In this document: positions 8,436-18,144 of the stretch, in pieces
How the letters are laid out: the number at the start of each line of letters is the position of its first letter
How positions within the stretch are numbered: the stretch's first letter is position 1
DNA from: Phaeodactylibacter sp.
GTDB lineage: Bacteria > Bacteroidota > Bacteroidia > Chitinophagales > Saprospiraceae
Direction: 5' to 3'
Assembly: GCA_024102975.1 (NCBI GenBank)
Contig: JAGFJD010000387.1
Location: 1-41,315 of the forward strand
Length of the DNA stretch: 41,315 nt
Program-made: the position numbers and the translations under genes
The notes under the pieces: generated by a model
Seen by the model: the letters and a program-made list of their open reading frames with translations, nothing else
Told to the model about the DNA's origin: nothing
Database searches by the model: none

Positions 8436-9380
8436 ATGCAGCAATTACAACGATCCGTATTCCCTACTTACTTTCCGGACGCCTATGCCGATGGGCAAAC
8501 GGGTATGGAAACCAGGCTGGCCCTGGGCACTGCAGGCATCGGCGGTATGTGGCGCCCCATTTCATCCGGAGAGGCATTGGATGTGCTCCTGGCTGCGCTC
8601 TCAGAAGGGATTATGGCTTTTGATACTGCTCCTGCCTACGGCGATGCGGAAAAATACCTGGGCAAGGCCCTTGCCCGCTGGCGGGGCCCCCGGCCATTCA
8701 TTAGTACAAAGGTAGGCCGCCTGAAGGGCAAAAACGCTACTGATGCCCGATACGACTATAGTGCCGGAGGCATGAGAGAAAGTTTGCTCCAGAGCCTGGA
8801 GGCTTTAGGGCTGGAGCGCATCCCGCTGCTTTTTCTGCACGATCCGGCCCAGGTGCCGATTCCCGAACGGGAACAGGTATGGGAAGCGCTCTTGTCCTTT
8901 CGCGAAGAAGGCCTTGCCGGGCGCATCGGCCTGGGAGGGGCGCTCGACAGCCAATGGCGCTCGTTCCTGAAAAAGGGTAGAGTAGATGTGTTGATGGAAT
9001 ACAATAACCTCGACGCCGTCAACCTTTCGGCCCTGCATAGTACCGTCCCTATATGCCTTAGGGAAAATATTGTCCGCTTCCAGGCCAGCCCGCTGCACAA
9101 CGGCCTGTTAGGCAGCAACTTCAGCGCTTTTTCGAAGAAACGGCCGGACTGGATCACTGAAAAGGAAGTTGCCCAGGCAGCCAGGTTATATACTATCGGG
9201 AAAAAATACGACATTCCCTTCGACCAGTTGGCGCTCCGGTTTGTGCTTTCCATTGGCGAAGTAAGCAGGGTGGTGATCGGCGCCTCCAACGCCAGCGAAT
9301 TGTCTTCCTCCATTCAAGCCTGGAAGGCAGGCAGTTTGCCCCAGGCCCGTTTTTACGAGATTTGCAACAACCTGATCTGA
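8436..9380 (+). CDS. Aldo/keto reductase, candidate sugar 1-dehydrogenase
   Basis: A 314-residue cytoplasmic TIM-barrel protein with the full AKR catalytic set: Asp63 and Tyr68 in FDTAPAYGDAEKYLG, Lys92 in STKVGRL and His135 in LLFLHDP. The C-terminal nucleotide-binding part contains VVIGASNASEL. Its closest style, judged from motif context, is the D-threo-aldose/L-fucose/L-galactose 1-dehydrogenase group, which oxidises free aldoses to lactones. It starts four bases after GH97 and one base before the enolase-type gene. That placing suggests it feeds a sugar acid to the next enzyme. No lactonase gene is visible, so ring opening would be spontaneous or encoded elsewhere. The sugar substrate is not determined. 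Confidence 0.85.
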   Translation: MQQLQRSVFPTYFPDAYADGQTGMETRLALGTAGIGGMWRPISSGEALDVLLAALSEGIMAFDTAPAYGDAEKYLGKALARWRGPRPFISTKVGRLKGKNATDARYDYSAGGMRESLLQSLEALGLERIPLLFLHDPAQVPIPEREQVWEALLSFREEGLAGRIGLGGALDSQWRSFLKKGRVDVLMEYNNLDAVNLSALHSTVPICLRENIVRFQASPLHNGLLGSNFSAFSKKRPDWITEKEVAQAARLYTIGKKYDIPFDQLALRFVLSIGEVSRVVIGASNASELSSSIQAWKAGSLPQARFYEICNNLI

Positions 9381-9381
9381 A

Positions 9382-10557
9382 ATGCACAAAGGGGCAAATT
9401 TAACCGGCTTGGAGTTCAGGATTCGGAAGGCAAGGCTCCGGGCAATCCGGCCCTACCGGCGGCCTCCCTTTCAGGATGCAACCATGGGGCCCTTTCATCA
9501 TTTTAGTTTTGCTTCTCTGTGGCTTCAGGATGAAGACGGGCACGAAGGCGAAAGCCTTTTTTTTCTGTCCCAGTTGCCCATCCTTGAACACCATTTTCTG
9601 CCCATCCTGTTCCATACGAGCGATTGTCGCTACGAGGCCCTTTACCAGACAATGTACTGGTCTATTCGCAACGAAGGATATCGGGGAGCAGCAGCAACTG
9701 CGCTTGGGCAGTTGGACTGGGCATTGTACAACCTGGCGGCAGCCCGGGCCGGCCAGCCTCTGCACCGTTTCCTCGGCGCCGAACGGGATTACGCCCGGGC
9801 CTATGCCAGTGGCGGCGGCGTCAATTATCCGATATCTGAACTTGAAAGCGAAATGGCGCGCTTTGCGGATGAGGGGTACCGGGCAGTGAAGATGAAGGTG
9901 GGAATGGATTTCGGTGGCGCCATGGCCGATGACGTCAGGCGGGTGGCTGCCGTTCGCCGCGTGATCGGCGATGAGGTGGCGCTGGCGCTGGACGCCAACC
10001 AGGTATGGACAACCGCCCAGGCTCTTGAGTTTGCCAAACGCGTAAGCAGCTACAACATCAGCTGGCTGGAAGAACCGGTTCATTCTGCGGACTTGTATGC
10101 TATCAAAGAGCTCTGTGCCTCTAGCCCCGTTCCCATTTCCTTCGGGGAATCGGAAAAGACAGATAGAGTCTTCGCCGTCCTTGCCGATTTTGGAGTAAAG
10201 CACTTACAGCCCATTGCGGGGTACCTTGCCAGCATCCAGGAATGGATGAATGTGAGGAACCTGGCCCTCGGGAGGGGGTTGGTGTTTAGTTCAGGCGGTT
10301 ATTCCCAGGCTACAGCCCAACTGGTCGCCACCTGCCCGGAAAACACGCTTACCGAATACCTGGAAGCAAACAACGGCACTATGAACCCCTACTTCTCCTT
10401 AAAGCCAGCGCTCAGGGATGGCCGTTTTCTCCTGCCTCACGAGCCCGGTGGAAGCATTCGGGTCGACTGGGAATACATCTGTAAAAAGGGCATGCTGGCC
10501 CTGGACAAATGCTGGGATAAAAACCAGGCCGGCCCGCTGGTGCCGGCAGTTATGTAA
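9382..10557 (+). CDS. Enolase-superfamily (MR/MLE) enzyme, candidate sugar-acid dehydratase
   Basis: 391 residues with a capping domain and a barrel. The KxK motif is Lys170/Lys172 (AVKMKVGMD). Metal ligands are Asp204 (LALDANQVW), Glu230 (SWLEEPVH) and Glu256 (SFGESEKTD). These place it firmly in the mandelate-racemase/muconate-lactonising group. I do not see the usual His/Asp dyad of sugar-acid dehydratases: the strand that would carry the Asp reads HLQPIAGYL, and the usual His region reads [12 protein letters not shown]. The exact chemistry is therefore uncertain. Its place between a sugar dehydrogenase and a 2-keto-3-deoxy-acid-type enzyme argues for dehydration of an aldonate, with epimerisation or another lyase reaction as alternatives. 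Confidence 0.85.
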   Translation: MHKGANLTGLEFRIRKARLRAIRPYRRPPFQDATMGPFHHFSFASLWLQDEDGHEGESLFFLSQLPILEHHFLPILFHTSDCRYEALYQTMYWSIRNEGYRGAAATALGQLDWALYNLAAARAGQPLHRFLGAERDYARAYASGGGVNYPISELESEMARFADEGYRAVKMKVGMDFGGAMADDVRRVAAVRRVIGDEVALALDANQVWTTAQALEFAKRVSSYNISWLEEPVHSADLYAIKELCASSPVPISFGESEKTDRVFAVLADFGVKHLQPIAGYLASIQEWMNVRNLALGRGLVFSSGGYSQATAQLVATCPENTLTEYLEANNGTMNPYFSLKPALRDGRFLLPHEPGGSIRVDWEYICKKGMLALDKCWDKNQAGPLVPAVM

Positions 10558-10567
10558 AACCATTATT

Positions 10568-13009
10568 ATGAAACTGTACAAGCTGCGCAGCGGCGCCCTT
10601 CTGGACTATGGCGGTCATTATTTTCACCTGGGCAACCGCAACTGGGATGTGCTGATCAACCGCAGCCGCCTCGCCGGATACCTTCGCCAGGAAGCAGAAG
10701 GGTATGAACCCGTACCTGTTCTCACAGCAAAAGCGCTGCTCGCCAGCGAACTGCAACCGCCCACCGGTAGCCAGGAGATATGGGCTGCGGGAGTGACCTA
10801 TTACCGCAGCCGCAGCGCCCGCATGGAAGAATCCAGAGTTGCAGGTGGAGAGAGTTTCTATGACCGCGTCTATGAAGCGGAGCGCCCAGAACTTTTCTTC
10901 AAAGCTACTGCCCAGCGTACGGTGGGGCCCGGAGGGCAGGTGCGAATACGGCACGATTCTTCCTGGGATGTGCCCGAACCTGAGCTGACGCTGTTCATCA
11001 ACTCCTCCGGCAGCATTGAAGCCTACACCATTGGCAATGATATGAGTTCCCGCAGCATAGAGGGAGAAAACCCGCTCTACCTTCCTCAGGCCAAGATATA
11101 CGAGGGCTGCGCCGCCATCGGGCCTTGCTTGCTGGTCAGGGAGGAACCACTGCCGCTGGATACGGCCATTCGCCTGGAAATATGGCGCGATAACCAGCAA
11201 CTTGTAGCAGAGGCGATTACCATAAGCCAGATGAAGCGGCGCCCGGAGGAACTCGCCACTTTCCTTTACCGCGAATGTAGCTTCCCTCACGGCTGTTTCC
11301 TGATGACCGGGACGGGCATCGTGCCCGACAATTTCACGCTATGCAGCGGAGACGAAATCAGGATCGCCATCCCGCCCATAGGTGTACTGGTGAACACGGT
11401 TGCTCCTAAAAAGAATATTGATATGTTGGAAAAATCCAGGCTGGCCGGCACCAGTTATATAGGAAACCGGCTGGCAGAAGAGAAAGGGCAGCCCTTTTCT
11501 GCCATTAACCCTGTAGATCAACAGCCATTACCTGTAATTTTTTATGAGGCCACGCCAGACAACATTGCCGAAGCAGGGAAACTGGCCGAGCGTGCTTTCG
11601 AGGAATATCGCCTGTTCTCCGGCCAGGAAAAAGCGGAGTTTCTGGAAACCATTGCCGGCGAGATAGAAGCGCTGGGCGATGAATTGATCCAACGATGTAT
11701 GCAGGAAACGGCCCTTCCGGAAGCACGCCTGAAGGGCGAGCGCGCCCGAACCTGCAACCAGCTCCGGCTTTTCGCTGAATTGCTGCGGGAAGGCGCATGG
11801 GTAAATGCCCGGATCGATACGGCACTGCCGGACAGGCAGCCCGCCCCGCGTCCGGACATCCGGCAGATGCAGCAGCCGCTGGGCCCGGTGGCCGTTTTTG
11901 GCGCCAGCAATTTCCCATTGGCCTTCTCAACCGCCGGAGGGGATACCGCTTCCGCTCTGGCTGCCGGTTGCCCGGTTGTTGTGAAAGCCCATCCTGCCCA
12001 TCCTGGCACTTCAGAACTGGTTGGCAAAGCGATACTCAGTGCTGCCCGCAAGTGCCAAATGCCGGATGGGGTGTTTTCCCTGATCCAGGGGAAAAGCCAT
12101 GAGGCAGGCCGGCGCCTGGTGGAGCACCCATCCATTAAAGCCGTGGGCTTTACGGGTTCCTTCAAGGGAGGAAAAACCCTTTTTGACCTGGCCAACCGGC
12201 GGCCCGAACCCATACCCGTTTTTGCCGAAATGGGGAGCATCAATCCTGTATTCTTTCTTCCCGGAGCATTGAAGGAGCGAAAAACCGAACTGGCAGAGCA
12301 GTTTTCTGCATCCGTGTCTCTGGGAGTGGGCCAATTCTGTACCTGTCCGGGCCTGGCAGTAGGGATAGCCTCCGGCGAAATGGACGGTTTTGTCGAGGCA
12401 AGCAAGGCCGCATTCGCCTCTGTCCCCAAAGGGCTAATGCTCACCCAAGCCATATACGAAGCCTACGAACAAGCTGCCGGCGGATTCTCCGGACTGGAAG
12501 AGGTCGAACTCGCCGCCATTTCAAAGGATGTCGGTGAGGATGGAGCGGCGGCCCGCCTCTTTCTCGCCAACGCCCGTGCTCTGGAGCAGCACCCTCAGTT
12601 GCAGGAAGAAACCTTTGGCCCCTCTACTTTGCTGGTAGCTGCCGAAAATAAGGAAGAGTTGTTGCAGGTAGCCCGTAACCTGAAAGGCCACCTCACCGCT
12701 ACCGTGCACGCAACCGAAGAGGACCTGAAAAACTACCGGGAGTTGTTACTTATCCTGGAGCAGAAAGTTGGGCGCCTCATCCTCAATGGTTTCCCCACCG
12801 GCGTAGAAGTATGCCACGCCATGACCCACGGCGGGCCATTTCCGGCAACAACCCATTCACAAAGCACTTCAGTAGGTACTCTGGCTATTCAAAGGTTCAC
12901 CCGCCCGGTTACTTATCAGGGGTTTTCCCAGAAATTGCTGCCTGATGCATTAAAAGACAACAACCCTTTACACATCTGGCGCATGGTAAACGGCCAATGG
13001 AAAAAATAG
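10568..13009 (+). CDS. Fusion: FAH-superfamily domain + ketoglutarate-semialdehyde-type aldehyde dehydrogenase
   Basis: About 813 residues from ATG 10568, 10 bases after the previous stop; earlier in-frame codons overlap the enolase-type gene and carry no domain. Residues about 1-293 are an FAH-family domain, with metal ligands Glu137 and Glu139 (VPEPELTLF) and Asp158 ([11 protein letters not shown]). Residues about 294-790 are an aldehyde dehydrogenase of the alpha-ketoglutarate semialdehyde type ([21 protein letters not shown]), with general base Glu554 (FAEMGS) and catalytic Cys591 (GQFCTCPG). In known pathways some FAH members dehydrate 2-keto-3-deoxy-pentonates to ketoglutarate semialdehyde, which such dehydrogenases oxidise to 2-oxoglutarate. 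A single polypeptide doing both steps is inference. A deoxysugar route using FAH hydrolysis is the main alternative. Confidence 0.85.
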   Translation: MKLYKLRSGALLDYGGHYFHLGNRNWDVLINRSRLAGYLRQEAEGYEPVPVLTAKALLASELQPPTGSQEIWAAGVTYYRSRSARMEESRVAGGESFYDRVYEAERPELFFKATAQRTVGPGGQVRIRHDSSWDVPEPELTLFINSSGSIEAYTIGNDMSSRSIEGENPLYLPQAKIYEGCAAIGPCLLVREEPLPLDTAIRLEIWRDNQQLVAEAITISQMKRRPEELATFLYRECSFPHGCFLMTGTGIVPDNFTLCSGDEIRIAIPPIGVLVNTVAPKKNIDMLEKSRLAGTSYIGNRLAEEKGQPFSAINPVDQQPLPVIFYEATPDNIAEAGKLAERAFEEYRLFSGQEKAEFLETIAGEIEALGDELIQRCMQETALPEARLKGERARTCNQLRLFAELLREGAWVNARIDTALPDRQPAPRPDIRQMQQPLGPVAVFGASNFPLAFSTAGGDTASALAAGCPVVVKAHPAHPGTSELVGKAILSAARKCQMPDGVFSLIQGKSHEAGRRLVEHPSIKAVGFTGSFKGGKTLFDLANRRPEPIPVFAEMGSINPVFFLPGALKERKTELAEQFSASVSLGVGQFCTCPGLAVGIASGEMDGFVEASKAAFASVPKGLMLTQAIYEAYEQAAGGFSGLEEVELAAISKDVGEDGAAARLFLANARALEQHPQLQEETFGPSTLLVAAENKEELLQVARNLKGHLTATVHATEEDLKNYRELLLILEQKVGRLILNGFPTGVEVCHAMTHGGPFPATTHSQSTSVGTLAIQRFTRPVTYQGFSQKLLPDALKDNNPLHIWRMVNGQWKK

Positions 13010-13016
13010 CAGAACG

Positions 13017-14591
13017 ATGGGATTAAAGGCCTCGCTTGCGACATTGGACATTGTCATCATAGTGGTTTACCTGCTGGTGCTGATTGGTATTGGCTTTTGG
13101 GAAAAAAGTAAAAACACTACCCAGGACAGCCTGTTCCTGGGAGGGCGCAACCTCACCTGGCCCAAGATCGGTTTTTCCATTTTCAGCACCAATGTTAGCC
13201 CGAACATGCTGATCGGCTTGTTTGGCATTGCGTATACCACCGGTATGGTGGCCAGCAACTTTGAATGGCTGGCCTGGCCATTCTTGCTGCTTCTGGGAGT
13301 AGTATTTGTACCGCACTACCTGAATACCCGGGTCAGCACCATGCCGGAATTCTTATTCAAGCGGTACGGCCCTCGCAGTTATGCCTTTATGGCCTATTTC
13401 AACCTGCTGACAACTCTGGTGGTGTGGTTAGGGGTTTCTATGTACGCCGGCGGGTTGATCATTTCACAAATACTCGATTTTCCCCTTTGGATGGCAGCTG
13501 CAGGCATAGCCGTGCTGGCTACCAGTTATACGGTCTTTGGCGGATTGGCGGCGGTGGTGCGCACCGACCTTTTTCAGTCGATGCTTATACTGGTGGCGAC
13601 GGTGGCGCTCGCCATACTCGCCTTCCGGGAAGTGGGCGGGTTACAACCACTGCTGGACAAAACACCCGGGGATTACTGGACGCTTTTCCGGCCGGCTGAC
13701 GATCCGGGCTACCCCTGGCACGCCATACTGCTGGGGTATCCGGTGGGGGGCATCTGGTACTGGTGTACCGACCAGACGATCGTGCAGCGGGTACTGGCAG
13801 CCAAAGACACCAGAGAAGGGCAGTACGGCACCTTGTTTACTGCCTGCCTGAAAGTGCTGATACCCTTCCTGTTCCTGATGCCGGGCATTATGTGTTTTGT
13901 GCTCTATCCGGGATTGGAATCTCCGGACCAGGCCTACATGAAGATGGCCACCAGCCTGCTGCCGGCAGGCTTGGTTGGCCTGCTGGTTGCTGCCATGCTG
14001 GCGGCCTTGATCAACACCATTGCTGCGGGCCTGAATGCTTTCAGCGCCATTTTTACGCTGGACATTTACAAGCGGCGAATCCTACCCGAAGCTTCTCCCC
14101 AGATAGTCACGCGAGTAGGAAGAGCTGTCATTTTTTGTGGAGCTGCCCTGGCGGTATGCCTTACCATTGCTTTTCAAAATGCAGGGAAAAACCTGTTCGA
14201 CCTCAGCCAGGGCATTGGCTTTTTCATCGCTCCGCCTATGGCAACGGTTTTCTTCCTTGGAGTCATCTGGCAACGAGCAACCCCGAAAGCTGCCGAAGTG
14301 GTTCTCTACGGAGGAACCCCCTTGTGCCTTGTTCTGGGAGCTATGCATACGATGGGCTATCCCCGGGGCTTTTCGTGGCCCCCCTTCCTTCTGATGTCCT
14401 TTTACCTTTTTGCCGTGCTCAGCCTGTTGATGATCGCCATTTCACTGGGGAGCCGGGTGTCTGAAACCTACCGCCTGCCTACACTGGCACAAACCTATCA
14501 ACAGCAGGGGCATAAAACACCCTTCAGGCTTTGGATGCTGTGGGGGCTGCTGGCGGTTTTCATGGTATTTCTTTACGTGCTGTTTAATTAA
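13017..14591 (+). CDS. Sodium:solute symporter (SSS/SGLT family), candidate monosaccharide importer
   Basis: The 524-residue inner-membrane protein shows about fourteen hydrophobic segments and an SGLT-like N-terminus: LDIVIIVVYLLVLIGIGFW, then SLFLGGRNLTWPKIGFSIFSTNVS. Other family features are VSTMPEFLFKRYG, YTVFGGLAAVVRTDLFQ, a WYWCTDQTIVQRVLAAKD segment and LINTIAAGLNAFSAIFTLDIYK. SSS members in this position usually import a sugar or sugar acid with sodium. The start is seven bases after the fused dehydrogenase gene and the stop is three bases before the next ATG, so it is in the same operon. It would bring in the monosaccharide that the three preceding enzymes oxidise. Confidence 0.92.
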   Translation: MGLKASLATLDIVIIVVYLLVLIGIGFWEKSKNTTQDSLFLGGRNLTWPKIGFSIFSTNVSPNMLIGLFGIAYTTGMVASNFEWLAWPFLLLLGVVFVPHYLNTRVSTMPEFLFKRYGPRSYAFMAYFNLLTTLVVWLGVSMYAGGLIISQILDFPLWMAAAGIAVLATSYTVFGGLAAVVRTDLFQSMLILVATVALAILAFREVGGLQPLLDKTPGDYWTLFRPADDPGYPWHAILLGYPVGGIWYWCTDQTIVQRVLAAKDTREGQYGTLFTACLKVLIPFLFLMPGIMCFVLYPGLESPDQAYMKMATSLLPAGLVGLLVAAMLAALINTIAAGLNAFSAIFTLDIYKRRILPEASPQIVTRVGRAVIFCGAALAVCLTIAFQNAGKNLFDLSQGIGFFIAPPMATVFFLGVIWQRATPKAAEVVLYGGTPLCLVLGAMHTMGYPRGFSWPPFLLMSFYLFAVLSLLMIAISLGSRVSETYRLPTLAQTYQQQGHKTPFRLWMLWGLLAVFMVFLYVLFN

Positions 14592-14594
14592 ACG

Positions 14595-17522
14595 ATGATG
14601 TATTTTAAAAAAATAATTATTTCGAGCCTGCTCATTGCCGCTTATTGTAGCTTGGCGTTAAGCCAAAGTATCCGGTTCCCTGATGCTGCGGTTGTCAATA
14701 TCCTGGATTATGAACCTAATGCAAATGACGGGCAGACAGATGCAACCACTGCTATTCAACAGGCAATAGACGAACACAGCATCGATCTCTACCGGCGCTT
14801 TACTTTGTATTTCCCGGCAGGTGTTTATGTTATCTCAGCTCCTGTGTTCGCAGATGCTTATGCAGGCGCTAACGAAGGAGGAAATGGCAGGGGTATCGTG
14901 TTTCAGGGCGAGGGGAAAGACTTCACCATATTGAAGTTGACAGACAATAATCCTCTGTTTCAGGACAACACAGCGCCCGTTCCAATGGTAAGCACAGCCG
15001 GAAATAACACCACCGGTGGGTGGACCGCCATCTCTTTCATGAATAGTATTTTTGACCTTACCATTGATACCGGGAATGGAAACCCCGGAGCGATCGGGTT
15101 GCGGTTTATCGCCAATAACCAGGGTACTGTGAAAAGGGTTCGCATCCGCTCCGGCAGCCCCGACAGGCTGGGATGGGCCGGAATAGACATGGAGCGGGCC
15201 TCTATACCAGGGCCGGCCCTGATCAAAAACGTGGAGATAATCGGTTTTGATTTCAGCATCCGCACCGGCTGGGCGAATTACGGAACCACCATTGAACACC
15301 TGGAATTGAAAGAAGCCCGCCTGGGAGGCATCAGGAATGAAAGCCACATCATCAATATTCGAAGGCTTACCGCCGAAGGCATTAATGGGCCTGCGGTGAT
15401 AAACGTTAATGAGGACGGAGTACTGACCATTGTTGATTCCCGTCTTGAAGGGGTAAACGAGCAGACGGCCATCGTCAATAATGGCTACCTGTTTGCCAGA
15501 AATATTGAAGTTGCAGGTTACTCTAACAGCCTCAATGACCATGGCGCCATCACCACTGGCTATCTTTCTGAAGTAAGGTCCGGTGATCTGGTCAAATTGT
15601 GGGAGGAGTCGCCGGACACCTCCATTCAACTACCTGTGCTCGAAACCCCGGAGCCTGCATACGACCCTGTTGAAAACTGGGTGAATGTTACTGAATTCGG
15701 TTATGAGCCAGGATCCGCAGACGCCCCCAATTTCAACGACGCCGGGCCGGCTATTCAGGCTGCCATTGACTTTATGAATGAACCCGGCAATGAGCAATCA
15801 ACAACCCTGTATTTCGAGCCGGGAGATTACCGGCTTGGGTCTCACATAACGATTTATGGCAACGTTAAAAGAGTCATTGGCAACTTCGCTACCATCTGGC
15901 CCAAACCTGAGATCGAAAAAACCACCATTCCCGTCTTTACTATCGGTGAAACGTTGTATGATACGCTGGTAGTTGAAAGGATCAATTTTGCGCCAGCCTG
16001 TTGCGACGACCGGCGGCGTAAGAATGCCCTGTTTTTGAATAATTCGCAGGGCGATGTGGTGTTCCAGCACGTCTATATCGGGCACGGGAAAGCCTATGAA
16101 AAAGGAAACGCCAACGGGCGCCTTTTTCTGGAGGATGTCTGTGCGCTAAGCCAGTATTACTATGTGCATACCCACAGAGAGGAGGTTTTGCCGGAGGCCA
16201 TTCCACAGTTTGACTTCAAAAACCAGGAGGTGTGGGCCCGTCAATTTAACCCCGAGCAGCGGGAAACAAAAATTGAAGTGGACGGGGGGCAGCTATGGGT
16301 GCTGGGTTTAAAAACCGAAGAGCCAGGTATAGCTGTTTACGCTAAAAACAACGCCCGCGTAGAAATCCTGGGGGGAACGATCCTGCCCAGCTTTGAAGTG
16401 AAGGACAGCGTGCCGGTGATTAAAATCGAGAATGCGCAGGGCAGCTTCGTCCTGGCTGAACACGCAGGATGGAACAATTTTAACGGAGGAGGATTCTATA
16501 AACGAATTATAGAGGAAAGCCGCGGCCAGAGCCATCGCAAAATAAGCCGGGGCGAAACTCCACAGCGCCTTCAGGGCCAGAACACGCCCGTATTTGTGCT
16601 TCCCCTTTACGTAGCGCATGGAGGGCTTCAGATACAGCCCAGCTTCATGATAGAACTGGCGGGCAACCTCGACTTCGGCGAGGTGCCGGTAGGGCAATCC
16701 GAACAGTTGTCATTTACCATTCGCAATATTGGAAATTCTACTTTAGATATACAGGAGATTATTTACCCGGATGGCTTTTCCGGAGCACAGGCTCCTTTTC
16801 AATTGGTTGCCGGAGATGAAACAAACATCACTGTAACATTTAGCCCTGCCGCACTGGTTCCTTACGAAGGACAAGTTGTAGTGTTGTCAAACGCACAGTC
16901 CGGAAATGATTCCATTGCGGTTACAGGGCAGCCGCTGCCATCCCGCATTATTGCGCTAAGCGGAGCGCTTTCCTTTCCGGAAACAGCAGTCGGGCAAACT
17001 TCAGAAAGGATGCTAAACGTCCGGAATGAAGGCCTTGGCCCTTTAACGGTTACCAGCATTAACCTGCCTGAAGGTTTTCAGGCCGAACCCCTTGATTTCA
17101 CCGTTCCACCTGGCGGAACGCAAGGAGTAACGGTTCGCTTCACCCCTGTACAGGCTGCTGTTTATGCCGGACTGCTGGAAGTGCAATCCGACGCTACCCA
17201 GGGAAATAACATCCTGAACATTGCCGGGAGAGGAACCGAACCAGTTGGGGTCCAGGCCGATTGGCTGGCTTCTTCCATTTCTGTTTTTCCCAACCCGGCT
17301 AATGGCTCCTTTAAGCTTTCGGTGGACAATGACAGAAACGGCGAACTCGGGATTCGGATAATTGCTCCGTCCGGCAAACAGGTTTTCCAGGGCAAAAGAG
17401 TCAAGGCGGAACGAAAAGTAGAGTGGCTTTTTCCCGCAAATGGATGGGCCGCCGGCCTTTACCTGCTGGAAATCAGACTGGGGGAAGCCCAGGCGGTTCA
17501 GTCTCTTATCATTACTGAATAA
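14595..17522 (+). CDS. Secreted pectate-lyase-fold protein with two HYDIN-like domains and a type IX sorting tail
   Basis: 975 residues. The signal peptide ends near SLALSQ. Two pectate-lyase-3-like beta-helix openings are visible: VNILDYEPNANDGQTDATT with YFPAGVYVIS, and near residue 359 WVNVTEFGYEPG with YFEPGDYRLGS. Two ASPM/SPD-2/HYDIN-like domains follow at about 686-779 (LDFGEVPVGQSEQLSFTIRN) and 783-880 (LSFPETAVGQTSERMLNVRN). A Por tail (SVFPNPANGSFKLS) runs to the end. It is probably cell-surface or released through type IX secretion and acts on or binds the polymer outside the cell. I cannot assign lyase or hydrolase activity. Its first ~680 residues are clearly paralogous to the start of the 33806 gene. 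Confidence 0.85.
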   Translation: MMYFKKIIISSLLIAAYCSLALSQSIRFPDAAVVNILDYEPNANDGQTDATTAIQQAIDEHSIDLYRRFTLYFPAGVYVISAPVFADAYAGANEGGNGRGIVFQGEGKDFTILKLTDNNPLFQDNTAPVPMVSTAGNNTTGGWTAISFMNSIFDLTIDTGNGNPGAIGLRFIANNQGTVKRVRIRSGSPDRLGWAGIDMERASIPGPALIKNVEIIGFDFSIRTGWANYGTTIEHLELKEARLGGIRNESHIINIRRLTAEGINGPAVINVNEDGVLTIVDSRLEGVNEQTAIVNNGYLFARNIEVAGYSNSLNDHGAITTGYLSEVRSGDLVKLWEESPDTSIQLPVLETPEPAYDPVENWVNVTEFGYEPGSADAPNFNDAGPAIQAAIDFMNEPGNEQSTTLYFEPGDYRLGSHITIYGNVKRVIGNFATIWPKPEIEKTTIPVFTIGETLYDTLVVERINFAPACCDDRRRKNALFLNNSQGDVVFQHVYIGHGKAYEKGNANGRLFLEDVCALSQYYYVHTHREEVLPEAIPQFDFKNQEVWARQFNPEQRETKIEVDGGQLWVLGLKTEEPGIAVYAKNNARVEILGGTILPSFEVKDSVPVIKIENAQGSFVLAEHAGWNNFNGGGFYKRIIEESRGQSHRKISRGETPQRLQGQNTPVFVLPLYVAHGGLQIQPSFMIELAGNLDFGEVPVGQSEQLSFTIRNIGNSTLDIQEIIYPDGFSGAQAPFQLVAGDETNITVTFSPAALVPYEGQVVVLSNAQSGNDSIAVTGQPLPSRIIALSGALSFPETAVGQTSERMLNVRNEGLGPLTVTSINLPEGFQAEPLDFTVPPGGTQGVTVRFTPVQAAVYAGLLEVQSDATQGNNILNIAGRGTEPVGVQADWLASSISVFPNPANGSFKLSVDNDRNGELGIRIIAPSGKQVFQGKRVKAERKVEWLFPANGWAAGLYLLEIRLGEAQAVQSLIITE

Positions 17523-17574
17523 GGGGATTCTTTGGGCTCATTCTTCAGGCTGGTGACGTAAAACTGCTCTTCAC

Positions 17575-18033
17575 ATGAAATTTACCAACTACTTTCTGCT
17601 TTTATCCTCTTGCACCGTGCTAAGCCTTGGCTGCGTCTCTGAAGAGAAACCCGTGCAGGCCACTGTGCCCTTAAAAGAGATCATCTTCACTGCCAATCTT
17701 CAGGATGATTCCTCTGCCATAGCCCTTTACCGGCAATTGCACAGCCCGGAAGGTGTCTGGCCGGAAATATTTGAGGCCAACCGCGCCGCCGGCATTGAAG
17801 GCGTAAGGATATATCTGCAGGGCCGCCGGCTTGTGATGATCGTTGAGGTTCCTCAAAACGCCGATATGGCGACAGTCGACTCCCTTTATGCTGCATCCAA
17901 CCCGCAAAAGCTGAAAGCCTGGAGCGACCTGACCGGCCGGCTGCAGGAGCCTCCCCCCGGTGCTTTGCCCGGGCAAGTATGGGTGCCCATGGAATTGATT
18001 CACAAATTCCCTTCAAATGATAACACCAGATAA
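17575..18033 (+). CDS. Lipoprotein of the L-rhamnose mutarotase (RhaM-like) family
   Basis: 152 residues with a lipoprotein signal (LLLSSCTVLSLGC, Cys20) and a ferredoxin-like dimeric alpha/beta domain. Landmarks are ALYRQLHSPEGVWPEIFEA, in which His56 corresponds to the YxxxHxxxWPE active-site His of RhaM, then GIEGVRIYLQGRRLVMIVEV and LKAWSDLTGRLQ. RhaM proteins interconvert sugar anomers and are normally cytoplasmic, so a lipid anchor is unusual. The gene closes the susC operon (52 bases after the previous gene, no terminator between), and the next operator begins one base after its stop. The sugar may be rhamnose, fucose or another aldose; family membership alone does not decide. Confidence 0.85.
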   Translation: MKFTNYFLLLSSCTVLSLGCVSEEKPVQATVPLKEIIFTANLQDDSSAIALYRQLHSPEGVWPEIFEANRAAGIEGVRIYLQGRRLVMIVEVPQNADMATVDSLYAASNPQKLKAWSDLTGRLQEPPPGALPGQVWVPMELIHKFPSNDNTR

Positions 18034-18055
18034 TTTCCGGAAACGTTGCCGGAAA
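18034..18055. promoter_or_regulatory. LacI-type operator before the duplicated beta-helix gene (best palindrome)
   Basis: This is the most symmetric copy in the window. The 22 bases begin TTTCCGGAAACGTT and end GCCGGAAA, and only one symmetric base pair (A/G at the eighth position from each end) departs from a perfect inverted repeat. The centre is AACGTT with the CG typical of LacI-family operators. It begins one base after the mutarotase stop and ends 89 bp before the ATG at 18145. Confidence 0.75.
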
Positions 18056-18144
18056 CATTATCTGCACAAGCGGCTCATTTTCAACTCGGCAGATGGTTAA
18101 TTTTCACATGTCAAAACCAAATTATGTTCACAAATATTACACAG

